Shown in pieces: positions 1 to 7,150 of a stretch of 17,582 nt of DNA. The position numbers were made by a program, and so were the translations under genes. The notes under the pieces are model-generated. The model searched no databases. It worked only from the letters and a program-made list of their open reading frames with translations, and was not told the origin of the DNA. Numbering within the stretch: position 1 is the first letter of the stretch; each line of letters begins with the position of its first letter. The stretch is from an uncultured Fretibacterium sp. (GTDB lineage Bacteria > Synergistota > Synergistia > Synergistales > Aminobacteriaceae), in NCBI GenBank assembly GCA_937900285.1, contig CALCEM010000005.1:1-17582 (forward strand), written 5' to 3'.

Positions 1-563
1 ATAAATCTGTTCACACCGAACTTGTTGAACAATGTCATGTCGCGACCCCGCACCTCGTCTACTACACTGAAGCCTATACCTCCACACTTGTTGGACAGCT
101 TACAGCAAATCAGCTTGTTAGGGTAGCCGACAGATGTTGCAAACGCAATGCAGTCGATGGCATTGTGGGCGATGGTCTGCTTGGGCATATAATCCGGGAA
201 AATTTTGGATAGCGCAACTTTATCATTTGTCCCCTTGATGGCTTCAGGGCTGGAAATCGAAACCTTGATGCCCCTATCCTCGAAATAAGACTTGTTCTCT
301 GCCATAATAGGTAATTCTGCGGTAATGTAAGGGAGAATCACATCAACATTCTCTTCCTCGCAAATACGCAGAACTGTGGGCAGATAGTCAGGCTCTGTGA
401 TGCGTGGCACAACATATCCAGCATCTACGCCATCTCTTAACAGTGCGTCATCATCGCAGTTGATACCAACAACATGGAATTCCTCTCCATCGTAGTTATT
501 CCTCAGTGCTCGAATCAAATCGAACGAGTGCATAGAACATCCAGTAATCAATACACCAATCAT
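1..563 (-). CDS. ATP-grasp domain protein, partial (C-terminus off the window)
   Basis: The 187 visible residues begin MIGVLITGCSMHSFDLIRAL, a Rossmann-like pre-ATP-grasp domain as in carbamoyl-phosphate-synthase-like and PylC-like ligases. A conserved middle segment follows (SSPEAIKGTNDKVALSK, about residues 104-120), then the start of the ATP-grasp fold (GYPNKLICCKLS..GGIGF, about 146-165) with a lysine and a glycine-rich loop in the expected ATP-binding places. Members of this fold join a carboxylate to an amine or similar group using ATP; the substrate cannot be told from this fragment. The start is supported by an AAGGAG site 8 nt upstream. The gene lies 25 nt downstream of the ParB-like gene and is probably co-transcribed with it. 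It runs off the left edge, so its length and C-terminal domains are unknown. Such proteins occur both in phages and in surface-polysaccharide loci. Confidence 0.75.
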   Translation of the reverse strand, partial: MIGVLITGCSMHSFDLIRALRNNYDGEEFHVVGINCDDDALLRDGVDAGYVVPRITEPDYLPTVLRICEEENVDVILPYITAELPIMAENKSYFEDRGIKVSISSPEAIKGTNDKVALSKIFPDYMPKQTIAHNAIDCIAFATSVGYPNKLICCKLSNKCGGIGFSVVDEVRGRDMTLFNKFGVNRF

Positions 564-588
564 TTTTGCATTCTCCTTATTTTTAACA

Positions 589-1185
589 TCAAGCCTCTTT
601 TTTCGGGATAATTTGGTCTGAGACGGTATCGTACCAAACAGCCCGTGCTTTTATCTTCCTGTGTTTAGCAATCAGCACATTACTATTCTCCAAGCCGAAT
701 AAGCGAAGCAGGTTATTGTAGTCAATCTCGTTCCGACAAACCAGAAGCACATAGTCGTATTTCTCGTAACGGATGAGTTCAATATCCTTTATCTTTCTTT
801 CGTCAATGGGGATGTCCTTGCTCGAAATTCCAAAGTCAACATTCAGGTCAGCAGTCCAGTCAGCGAGAAGGTCAAGATCCCATTCACCCGCATGAGTATT
901 GTCCTTTATGTTAATCGCCCTGAGTTCTTCTTGCGTATAACCGATGAGCCGCTTACAGTCCAGAATCGTATCGGGACCGTAGTTCATCAGGATAACTTTC
1001 AGTCGTTGATTTCCAGCAATGATATTATCGTACTCATCTATCAGGTAGATGCCGAAGTCGCCAAACATCTCGAAGCTTTTTTCAAGCTCTTCGAGTCTCT
1101 TTTTACCAATTTTTCGAGGATTTCCAAATCCGGTTTTGATGTCTCCAGCCTTAATCTGGCATAGCTCGATTTTCTTCTTAGACAT
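589..1185 (-). CDS. ParB/sulfiredoxin-fold (ParBc-like) protein, phage type
   Basis: A 198-residue protein starting MSKKKIELCQIKAGDI. The N-terminal half has the ParB-like pattern: a GNPRKI segment about residues 21-26, then a helix and IYLIDEYDNIIAGNQRLKVL-like sequence (about 46-64), whose G-N-Q-R matches the ParB G-x-x-R nucleotide-binding motif. This is followed by INIKDNTHAGEWDLDLLADW (about 91-110), which is typical of stand-alone ParB-like proteins in phages, often next to DNA methylases or modification genes. The C-terminal 90 residues are unrecognised. There is no partition partner (ParA), so chromosome or plasmid partition is unlikely; DNA binding or CTP/ATP-dependent DNA processing is inferred only. 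An alternative ATG 12 nt upstream (1197) is possible; neither start has a strong ribosome site. A hairpin and a candidate promoter lie directly upstream. Confidence 0.75.
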   Translation of the reverse strand: MSKKKIELCQIKAGDIKTGFGNPRKIGKKRLEELEKSFEMFGDFGIYLIDEYDNIIAGNQRLKVILMNYGPDTILDCKRLIGYTQEELRAINIKDNTHAGEWDLDLLADWTADLNVDFGISSKDIPIDERKIKDIELIRYEKYDYVLLVCRNEIDYNNLLRLFGLENSNVLIAKHRKIKARAVWYDTVSDQIIPKKEA

Positions 1186-1215
1186 ACAAACCACCATTTT
1201 CAGTCAAAATAATAA

Positions 1216-1253
1216 CCTCTATAAAGCGTGATCATTTACCTGCTTCATAGAGG
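1216..1253 (-). promoter_or_regulatory. 12-bp hairpin just upstream of the ParB-like gene
   Basis: Arms 1216-1227 and 1242-1253 pair over 12 bp with one G-T pair, around a 14-nt loop. Read leftward, the hairpin is followed by TTATTATTTT, so it could end transcription coming from the UGM gene or attenuate the ParB-like operon. The candidate leftward promoter at 1261-1289 would start transcription at about 1254, placing the hairpin at the very 5' end of the mRNA, as in stabilising 5' stem-loops. The pairing is seen directly; the role is inference. Confidence 0.55.
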
Positions 1254-1260
1254 AATTTTC

Positions 1261-1289
1261 GTCATATAATTGACATTTGCGTTCATCAA
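1261..1289 (-). promoter_or_regulatory. Candidate sigma70-type promoter for the ParB-like/ATP-grasp genes
   Basis: On the minus strand, TTGATG (1284-1289) and TATGAC (1261-1266) are separated by exactly 17 nt. Both boxes are imperfect (4 of 6 consensus bases each). The position, about 75-100 nt upstream of the ParB-like start and in the longest intergenic gap of this block, supports it. Confidence 0.35.
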
Positions 1290-1370
1290 CTTTTTGATAT
1301 TTTCCTAACGATGAACATCAAACAAATATGTATGTGCAATTTAGCACGCTACTACTCTAACACGGTCACT

Positions 1371-1398
1371 ATGACATGTCGATGACAAGTTTATGACA
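1371..1398. repeat. Three ATGACA direct repeats at 11-bp spacing
   Basis: ATGACA occurs at 1371-1376, 1382-1387 and 1393-1398, each 11 bp from the last, about one helical turn. It lies in the 247-nt gap between the UGM and ParB-like genes and upstream of the candidate promoter. It looks like an iterated protein-binding site; no regulator is identified. Confidence 0.5.
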
Positions 1399-1444
1399 CA
1401 TCCGTTGTAGAGGTTGAAAATCTATAGTACCAGACATGTAGAAT

Positions 1445-2557
1445 CTAGGCTTCCCCAAAGTTCTCACTAACTATTTCAAGTACTCTCATCACCGCAACAT
1501 CCATATCATAATACTTATACTCACCGAGCCTTCCAGCAAAAATAACGTTCGGACATTTCTCACGTGCCAACTCTTTATACGATTCATACAGCGCAGTATT
1601 ACGCTCGTTGTTCACAGGGTAGTACGGCTCATCTCCTGCCTTCCACTCGGAAGGATACTCATGCGTGATCACCGTTGAGGCTGTCTCCAGTTCAGGATAG
1701 AAATGCTTGTGTTCAATGCACCGCGTAAACGGAGTCTCCCTGTCTGTGTAGTTCATAACTGCGCAACCTTGATAGTTGTTCGTGTCAAAGAGGGTTTCAG
1801 TCTCAAAGCGTAGGGTGCGATACTCCAATACACCAAGTTCATAATCAAACCACGAGTCTATTTGCCCCGTGAACACGATACGCCTTGCAAGTCCTTCAAG
1901 CTCTGACCTGTCCCTCAAAAAATCAACATTCAGCCTCACATTAACGCCTTCGAGTATCTTTGCAATCATGGCCGTATAACCGTTAATCGGGATGCCCTGA
2001 TACAGAGCGTTAAAGTAGTTATTGTCATAGGTGAACCTTACGGGTAGCCTTTTGATAATGAACGCTGGAAGTTCTTTGCACGGTCTGCTCCATTGCTTCT
2101 CAGTGTAGCCCTTGATGAGACATTCGTATACGTCTTTGCCGACAAGACTGATTGCTTGCTCTTCCAGGTTGCGCGCTTCAGTAATTCCTGACTTATGTTT
2201 CTGCTCCTCAATCTTTGCGTGTGCTTCTTTAGGCGTGATCACTCCCCACATCTTATTGAACGTGAACATATTGAACGGCAAAGAGTGGATTTCTCCGTGA
2301 TAGTTAGCTACAGGCGTGTTCGTGAACCTGTTAAAGCTTGTGAACTGATTCATATAGTCCCATACACATTTATTGTTCGTGTGGAAAATATGAGGGCCGT
2401 ACATGTGTACCTGAATGCCAGCTATGTCTTCGGTGTAAACGTTGCCGGCTATGTGAGTGCGCTTGTCGATTACGAGGACGGATTTACCTCGTTTATGAGC
2501 TTCATGGGCAAAGATCGCTCCTGTAAGTCCTGCTCCAACTATGAGATAGTCATACAT
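1445..2557 (-). CDS. glf: UDP-galactopyranose mutase, phage-block copy
   Basis: A flavoenzyme converting UDP-galactopyranose to UDP-galactofuranose, the donor for galactofuranose-containing glycans. The 370 residues match the usual length (about 367-390). FAD-binding GAGLTGA is at residues 8-14, YGPHIFHTN at 53-61, GYTEKQW at 150-156, and IIKRLPVRF ends at the conserved Arg174; FTRCIEHKHF supplies the second conserved arginine (279), and GRLGEYKYYDMD lies near the C-terminus. The start at 2557 (MYDYLIVGAG) is chosen because GGGAG lies 8 nt upstream and homology begins there; an in-frame ATG 60 nt further up is not needed. A second UGM at 11068-12171 is 136/200 identical over the first 200 residues by hand alignment. 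The codons are those of the phage-like block, not of the chromosome. It lies 31 nt downstream of the 153-residue gene. Confidence 0.95.
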   Translation of the reverse strand: MYDYLIVGAGLTGAIFAHEAHKRGKSVLVIDKRTHIAGNVYTEDIAGIQVHMYGPHIFHTNNKCVWDYMNQFTSFNRFTNTPVANYHGEIHSLPFNMFTFNKMWGVITPKEAHAKIEEQKHKSGITEARNLEEQAISLVGKDVYECLIKGYTEKQWSRPCKELPAFIIKRLPVRFTYDNNYFNALYQGIPINGYTAMIAKILEGVNVRLNVDFLRDRSELEGLARRIVFTGQIDSWFDYELGVLEYRTLRFETETLFDTNNYQGCAVMNYTDRETPFTRCIEHKHFYPELETASTVITHEYPSEWKAGDEPYYPVNNERNTALYESYKELAREKCPNVIFAGRLGEYKYYDMDVAVMRVLEIVSENFGEA

Positions 2558-2588
2558 ACTAAATTCTCCCGTGTATAATGCTGACAAT

Positions 2589-3050
2589 TTACAACTGTGT
2601 GTTCTTTGCTTCCTCATAGGTTTCTCTAGGCTTTAGCTTCATCACGATCTCATACTGTTCGATGTCTGGATTTCTCGCTTGAATCCAAGCTCCAAGTGCT
2701 GACAGCATTATTTCAGAGTGACACGGAGTGACAGATTCAAATTCTACGCCTACTTCTGTTATGGCCTTCATGATGGCATTAAACACGCGTTCATTGTTAC
2801 TCATGCGAGTCTTAGCTATTGCTCTGCGTTCACCATGGTCACTGAAGCTCTCGAACAAAACGTGGCACAACTGATTGCCAGCACTCACTGACTTGCCTAT
2901 GGTGAGCTTTGCAAGCCTAATTGTATAGCCTGTCTTAGTTTTGGCAATCAATTCGTATTGCTCTGTAATAACCACATAGATCGGTAACGAGCTGAACTCT
3001 TCAAAAGGTCGCGGATTGTAGTTCCTAACCATGTAATCTTTTGATTTCAT
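2589..3050 (-). CDS. Unrecognised 153-residue protein of the phage-like block
   Basis: I do not recognise a family. The protein starts MKSKDYMVRNYNPRPFEEF and appears soluble: no signal peptide or membrane segment, mixed alpha/beta pattern (beta-like YVVITEQYELIAKTKTGYTI about 29-48, helix-like RVFNAIMKAITEVGVEF about 88-104), and a charged C-terminus. The chosen start has GGAGG 5 nt upstream. An alternative ATG at 3062 overlaps the stop of the preceding 51-residue gene by one base (TGATG), which would add four residues and allow coupled translation. It lies between the 51-residue protein and UGM on the same strand and has the same codon use as both, so it belongs to that transcript. No function is proposed. 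Confidence 0.6.
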   Translation of the reverse strand: MKSKDYMVRNYNPRPFEEFSSLPIYVVITEQYELIAKTKTGYTIRLAKLTIGKSVSAGNQLCHVLFESFSDHGERRAIAKTRMSNNERVFNAIMKAITEVGVEFESVTPCHSEIMLSALGAWIQARNPDIEQYEIVMKLKPRETYEEAKNTQL

Positions 3051-3061
3051 GTTGGCCTCCA

Positions 3062-3217
3062 TCAGTTCTCATCCTTCTTTTTCTTGATTGTCAATAACCA
3101 CTCAGAGCCAAAGGCTATGCGGTATTCTACTAACATATTCTCTGCTTCTTCCAGCGTATTAAACTCATCAATGTCTTCCCAATCACGAGCATGGTACCTT
3201 CCTTGAATGACGTACAT
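3062..3217 (-). CDS. 51-residue protein resembling small phage-encoded ORFs
   Basis: A short gene with a strong AAGGAGG ribosome site 9 nt before its ATG. The product, starting MYVIQGRYHARDWEDIDEF and ending in a lysine-rich tail, has the pattern Y-V-I-Q-G, then W-E-D, then E-A-x-x-x-L-x-E-Y-R, then I-x-K-K, which I associate with small proteins of unknown function common in phage and mobile-element genomes (recall, not a search). Its stop codon overlaps the first possible ATG of the next gene by one base. Being the first gene of the leftward block, it is probably expressed from a promoter near 3247-3252 (TATACT on the minus strand), right at the composition boundary. Confidence 0.6.
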   Translation of the reverse strand: MYVIQGRYHARDWEDIDEFNTLEEAENMLVEYRIAFGSEWLLTIKKKKDEN

Positions 3218-3253
3218 TGCCTAAAACCTCCTTGGATAATTTTGGGAGTATAG

Positions 3254-4087
3254 GCAAATCCAGCTATTTATCTTGATAATTTGAATTATGAAAGATTTAA
3301 AAAATTTTTTGTCAACATGTCAACCAATTCGGCAAAATTTGAATTAAAATGCTTTAAACGTTATTTCATGCTGTTCGAATTTATGAAATTAAAAAATTTA
3401 GATCGTGCCATAATGCTAGATTCGGACATAATGACTTATGCAAATTTTTCAGAGCTTAAATGTTTGCAAGACAAAAATATTATTGCAGCGATTGACGAAG
3501 ATCAAATAACATCTTTTGAACATATTGGAACAGCAGGGCCGCAAGTATTTTTTTGTACAATTGAGGCTATTGATGATTTTACAAAATTATTGATTGATAC
3601 TTACGAGAATAATATTAAATTATTGCGCGATGAATGGCTGTATCGTAAACAAGTACACGATGTAAATCAAATTTCAGATATGGTTTTATTATCTTTATGG
3701 GCGCGAAATCATGGTAATAAAATTTTACGTTGGCACTTGGTTAAAGAAATCCATTTACAGTATAGCGCAAACGATAGCGATGGCAGTGAATGTTTTGAAA
3801 TGGATAAAATTCTTAAAATCAAGAAGATTTTTATAAAGGATAATTTTGCTTACTTGCGAAGAATCGATAATCACGAATTAATACGCGTTGGGGTTTTACA
3901 TTTTCAGGGAAATAAATCAAAAATATTTATGAAATATTATTCTGAAAATACGAATTATTTTTTAAAAATATTATCTGCTTTTAATTTATATATACAACGA
4001 AGTAAATTTTTTTCAGTTGTGCTTAAAATTTGGCTGCACATTCCTTACAATTTGCGGCAAAAAATAAAAAAAATCATCGCTAGATAA
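3254..4087 (+). pseudogene. 5'-truncated glycosyltransferase (GT8-like)
   Basis: An open frame after a TAG at 3251 encodes AANPAIYLDNLNYERFKKFF-like sequence (from ANPAIYLD) and continues to 4087 without interruption. FELKCFKRYFMLFEF is followed by LDRAIMLDSDIMTY, whose D-S-D is the metal/nucleotide-sugar DxD motif of GT8-like transferases, and VLHFQGNKSK near the C-terminus is the expected late histidine/glycine motif. Full-length relatives have roughly 60-80 more residues with the N-terminal nucleotide-binding strands; here these are replaced by G+C-richer DNA. The first possible start, TTG at 3281, has no ribosome site. ATG at 3317 lies within the conserved region. I therefore call it beheaded by the junction at about 3,250. 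A weak AT-rich stem (4099-4104 with 4113-4118) after the stop may be a terminator. Confidence 0.65.
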
Positions 4088-4149
4088 AACAGTGATAAAA
4101 TTCAGTTGTAGTTGAATTAAAAATTTTTAGGTGGGAGAATTTTTTAATT

Positions 4150-5415
4150 ATGAAAAATTTTAATTTACGCGATGATATGACTGAAATTATTAATTCTGCT
4201 ATTAAATCTGTTCTGCCGGAATCAGCCGTAAAAGAAGCGTTACAGCGAGAGGATTTTATTTCAAGACGCAACAAAGGTAAAATTATAATCGCCTCAATCG
4301 GTAAAGCTGCGTGGAGAATGGCGAGAGCTGCTGCTGATATTTTAGGCGAAAATATTTCCGGCGCAGTTGTTACAAAATATGAACACTCTATGAGCGAAAT
4401 TAAAGGGCTTGAAATTTTTGAGGCCGGTCATCCCGTTTTAGATTCAAATACTATAAAGGGCACAAAGGAATTATTAAAATATGTCGAAAATTTAACGGCT
4501 GATGACACAGTTTTATTTTTAGTTTCCGGCGGTGGGTCAGCGTTATTTGAATTACCTGCAGAAGGCGTAACGCTTACGGATATGATGAGCATTACAAATC
4601 AATTATTAGCTTCCGGTGCTGACATCGTAGAAATTAATACTATCAGAAAACATTTATCAGCAGTAAAAGGCGGGAGATTTGCGAAATTATGCGAGCCTGC
4701 TCACGTTTATATGGTAGTTTTGTCCGATGTTTTAGGCGACAGATTGGACAGCATTGCATCCGGTCCTGCTTGGCCTGATAATTCGACAAGTGAAGAAGCG
4801 TTAAACATTGTAAAAAAATATTCGCTCAACATGAAAAATGATTTACTGGAAATTTTAAAGCAGGAGACCCCAAAAGAATTAAACAACGTTACAGCAGTAA
4901 TAACCGGAAGTGTTACGGCGTTATGTGATTCAGCGATGAAATTTGCTTCTGAAAAAGGTTACACGCCACTATTATTAACGACCACTCTAACATGTGAAGC
5001 GCGTGAAGCTGGATCGTTTATGGCCTCGATAGCCCGCGAAATTTTAAATTCAGGCCGTCCAGTAAAAACACCCTGCGCAATTATTGCCGGTGGTGAAACA
5101 GTTGTACATTTAACGGGTAAAGGTTTGGGCGGTCGCAATCAGGAATTTGCATTATCAGCAGCCAACGGAATTAAAGGGCTTGAAAATGTCGTAATTGCTT
5201 CGTTAGGTTCTGACGGAACAGATGGCCCAACTGATGCAGCCGGCGGAATTGTTGACGGACGCACAGCTGTTTTAATGGAAAAATCCGGATTCGAAATTAA
5301 TGAAACTTTGAAAAATAATGATGCTTATCACGCATTAAAAGCAGCTGGAGCATTATTAATAACAGGACCAACCGGAACAAATGTAAACGATGTCGCAATC
5401 GCTTTAATTGGATAA
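4150..5415 (+). CDS. Glycerate 2-kinase (DUF4147/MOFRL family)
   Basis: A cytosolic kinase making 2-phosphoglycerate from D-glycerate and ATP; older annotations call this family hydroxypyruvate reductase (TtuD). The 421 residues are of usual length. The N-terminal DUF4147 domain has GKAAWRMARAA at 51-61, GHPVLDSN at 93-100 and SGGGSALFELP at 126-136; the C-terminal MOFRL domain has GGRNQEFAL at 327-335, GSDGTDGPTDAAGG at 353-366 and GPTGTNVND at 406-414. GGGAG lies 12 nt before the ATG. It stands alone between the truncated glycosyltransferase and its own terminator at 5429-5465, so it is probably transcribed separately. All key glycine-rich loops are present, so it should be active. It may feed glycerate from sugar acid or serine breakdown into lower glycolysis. 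Confidence 0.92.
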   Translation: MKNFNLRDDMTEIINSAIKSVLPESAVKEALQREDFISRRNKGKIIIASIGKAAWRMARAAADILGENISGAVVTKYEHSMSEIKGLEIFEAGHPVLDSNTIKGTKELLKYVENLTADDTVLFLVSGGGSALFELPAEGVTLTDMMSITNQLLASGADIVEINTIRKHLSAVKGGRFAKLCEPAHVYMVVLSDVLGDRLDSIASGPAWPDNSTSEEALNIVKKYSLNMKNDLLEILKQETPKELNNVTAVITGSVTALCDSAMKFASEKGYTPLLLTTTLTCEAREAGSFMASIAREILNSGRPVKTPCAIIAGGETVVHLTGKGLGGRNQEFALSAANGIKGLENVVIASLGSDGTDGPTDAAGGIVDGRTAVLMEKSGFEINETLKNNDAYHALKAAGALLITGPTGTNVNDVAIALIG

Positions 5416-5428
5416 TAAATAATTTTGG

Positions 5429-5465
5429 CCTCTCGATTAAAATTTTCGGGAGGTTTATTTTATAT
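5429..5465 (+). terminator. Rho-independent terminator after glycerate kinase
   Basis: CCTCTCGA (5429-5436) pairs with TCGGGAGG (5446-5453) over 8 bp including one G-T pair, with a 9-nt loop, followed by TTTATTTTATATTTT. It lies 14 nt after the glycerate kinase stop codon. Confidence 0.8.
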
Positions 5466-5500
5466 TTTATATTTTGTGCATAAGGAAATTTATAAAAATC

Positions 5501-6442
5501 ATGTTAAAACTCATAAAAAATTTAATAAGGAAAGTGCCATTTATTGAGAGATGGGATGACAGACGTATACAAAATAAATATATGTCGATGACTTACGATG
5601 AAATAGAGCAGATTATTAATAAATATTATCTTGAAATATTTGGGCGTAAAATTAATTGGGATGATCCGAAATCTTATAACGAAAAATTACAAGTTTCAAA
5701 ATTATATGACGCAGCTCCGTTTAAAACTCATTTAAGCGATAAATATAAAGTTCGTCGTTGGATAAAATGGAAAATTGGCGAAGAATATTTAATCCCGTTA
5801 ATTGGTGTTTATGATTCATTTGATGAAATTAAATTTAAGGATTTGCCGGATCAATTTGTTATTAAATGTAATCATGATTCGGGAAGCGTTATATTTTGCC
5901 GTGATAAAAATAATTTTGATATTGATTCAGCGCGTAAAAAAATTAATTCGGCCATGAGAAAAAATTACGCGTATCCATCGTTTGAAATGTATTATAAAAA
6001 TATTCCGCCTAAAATTCTCATTGAAAAATATATGGGCGATAATATAAACGATTATAAATTTTTGTGTTTTGATGGGGAGCCTTATTATTGTCAAGTAATA
6101 TTTAACAGGTATTCAGACGAAAAAATTAATTTTTATGATATGAATTGGGAATTACAAAATTTTAAGCGTCCTGGATTTGAAAATTATAATAGTCCTGTTG
6201 ATTGTCCCGATAAATTTGAAGACATGAAAAAAATATGTTGTAGCCTGTGCAAAAATTTAGATCACGTAAGAGTTGATTTATATTTAATTGAGAAAAAAAT
6301 TTATTTCGGTGAAATGACATTTACTGCTGCCGGAGGTTTTAGAAGATTTGACCCCGACGAATGGGATTTTAAACTCGGAGTATTATGGAAATTTGATAAC
6401 ACCATCAGACAAAAAGTCCGCGAGAAAAATTTAAAGCCGTAA
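5501..6442 (+). CDS. TupA-like ATP-grasp protein (surface polymer type)
   Basis: A 313-residue protein of the TupA-like ATP-grasp family, named after a teichuronopeptide biosynthesis protein and common in polysaccharide loci, where it is often misnamed glycosyltransferase. Signature segments in order: WDDPKSYNEKLQ (about 43-54), LSDKYKVR (about 68-75), YLIPLIGVYDSF (about 86-97), FVIKCNHDSG (about 109-118; the lysine fits ATP binding), ILIEKYMG, DYKFLCFDGEP, VRVDLYL and IYFGEMTFTAAGG near the C-terminus. It presumably makes an amide or ester bond on a cell-wall or capsular polymer; the substrate is unknown. A basic N-terminus (MLKLIKNLIRKVPFIERW) may associate with the membrane. The ATG at 5501 is preferred, although AAGGA lies a long 14 nt upstream; an in-frame TTG at 5474 is the alternative and has no ribosome site. 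Confidence 0.8.
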   Translation: MLKLIKNLIRKVPFIERWDDRRIQNKYMSMTYDEIEQIINKYYLEIFGRKINWDDPKSYNEKLQVSKLYDAAPFKTHLSDKYKVRRWIKWKIGEEYLIPLIGVYDSFDEIKFKDLPDQFVIKCNHDSGSVIFCRDKNNFDIDSARKKINSAMRKNYAYPSFEMYYKNIPPKILIEKYMGDNINDYKFLCFDGEPYYCQVIFNRYSDEKINFYDMNWELQNFKRPGFENYNSPVDCPDKFEDMKKICCSLCKNLDHVRVDLYLIEKKIYFGEMTFTAAGGFRRFDPDEWDFKLGVLWKFDNTIRQKVREKNLKP

Positions 6443-6488
6443 AATATGTTAAACTAAAACAATAATTTTTTTGAGGGGAGTAAATTTT

Positions 6489-7112
6489 TTGAAAGTCCTT
6501 TTAATCAACGGCAGCCCTAATGAACACGGCTGTACTTATACTGCTTTGCATGAAGTCGAAAAAACTTTAAACGAGAATAATATTGAAACTCGTATACACT
6601 GGATCGGCAAAAAACCTGTCGCAGGGTGTATCGCGTGTTTTAACTGTTTCAAAATTGGCCGGTGCGCTTTTAATGATGCAGTCAACGAAATTAATTCAAA
6701 ACTTGACGAGATCGATGGGATTATTATCGGTTCACCTGTTTATTACGCCGGCCCTAATGGAAGTTTAGCGGCGTTTTTGGACAGATTATTTTTTTCAGGC
6801 GGAGATAAATGGTTCAGAAAGCCCGGAGCTTGTGTCGTATCATGCCGGCGCGGCGGAGCTTCTGCAGCTTTTGACAGATTAAATAAATATTTCACGATCA
6901 AAAATATGCCGGTAATCTCATCACAATATTGGAACCAAGTTCACGGAAATACTCCGGACGAAGTTAAACAGGATTTAGAAGGAATGCAGACAATGCGCAC
7001 ACTCGGTCAAAATATGGCGTATTTCTTAAAATGCATCGAGGCCGGACAAAATGCAAAAATTTCAAAACCAGTTTACGAAGATTGGATCGGAACAAATTTT
7101 ATAAGAGAATAA
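6489..7112 (+). CDS. Flavodoxin-fold NAD(P)H-dependent FMN reductase / iron-sulfur flavoprotein-like
   Basis: A 207-residue flavoprotein. MKVLLINGSPNEHGCTYTAL at the N-terminus is the FMN phosphate-binding loop (NGSPN..G.T). GCIACFNCFKIGRC (about 46-59) is the cysteine-rich stretch typical of this NADPH-dependent FMN reductase group, some members of which hold an iron-sulfur cluster. IIIGSPVYYAGPNGSL (about 80-95) is the second FMN loop. It probably transfers electrons between NAD(P)H and small acceptors in the cytosol. The start is a TTG at 6489, chosen because GGGGAG lies 9 nt upstream; an upstream in-frame TTG (6471) would place that site inside the gene. It stands 46 nt after the TupA-like gene and converges on the zinc-transport operon. 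No clear terminator is visible in the 38-nt gap. Confidence 0.85.
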   Translation: MKVLLINGSPNEHGCTYTALHEVEKTLNENNIETRIHWIGKKPVAGCIACFNCFKIGRCAFNDAVNEINSKLDEIDGIIIGSPVYYAGPNGSLAAFLDRLFFSGGDKWFRKPGACVVSCRRGGASAAFDRLNKYFTIKNMPVISSQYWNQVHGNTPDEVKQDLEGMQTMRTLGQNMAYFLKCIEAGQNAKISKPVYEDWIGTNFIRE

Positions 7113-7150
7113 CAACAAATAAAATATAACATGAATGCAATATAATTAAT

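Noticed and set aside
1371..1398. ATGACA repeats as a CRISPR array
   Set aside because: Units are only 6 bp with 5-bp gaps; no cas genes are present.
2195..2578. Rightward 127-codon open frame opposite the first UGM
   Set aside because: It is antisense to a fully conserved UGM, has no ribosome site and no recognisable protein pattern.
3218..3281. Prophage attachment site at the composition break
   Set aside because: No integrase, tRNA gene or repeated core sequence is visible on either side.
4099..4118. Terminator after the truncated glycosyltransferase
   Set aside because: Only a 6-bp AT-rich stem (AATTCA/TGAATT); too weak to list as a separate feature.
7113..7150. Terminator between the convergent flavoprotein and hydrolase genes
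   Set aside because: No stem of useful length is present in the 38-nt gap.
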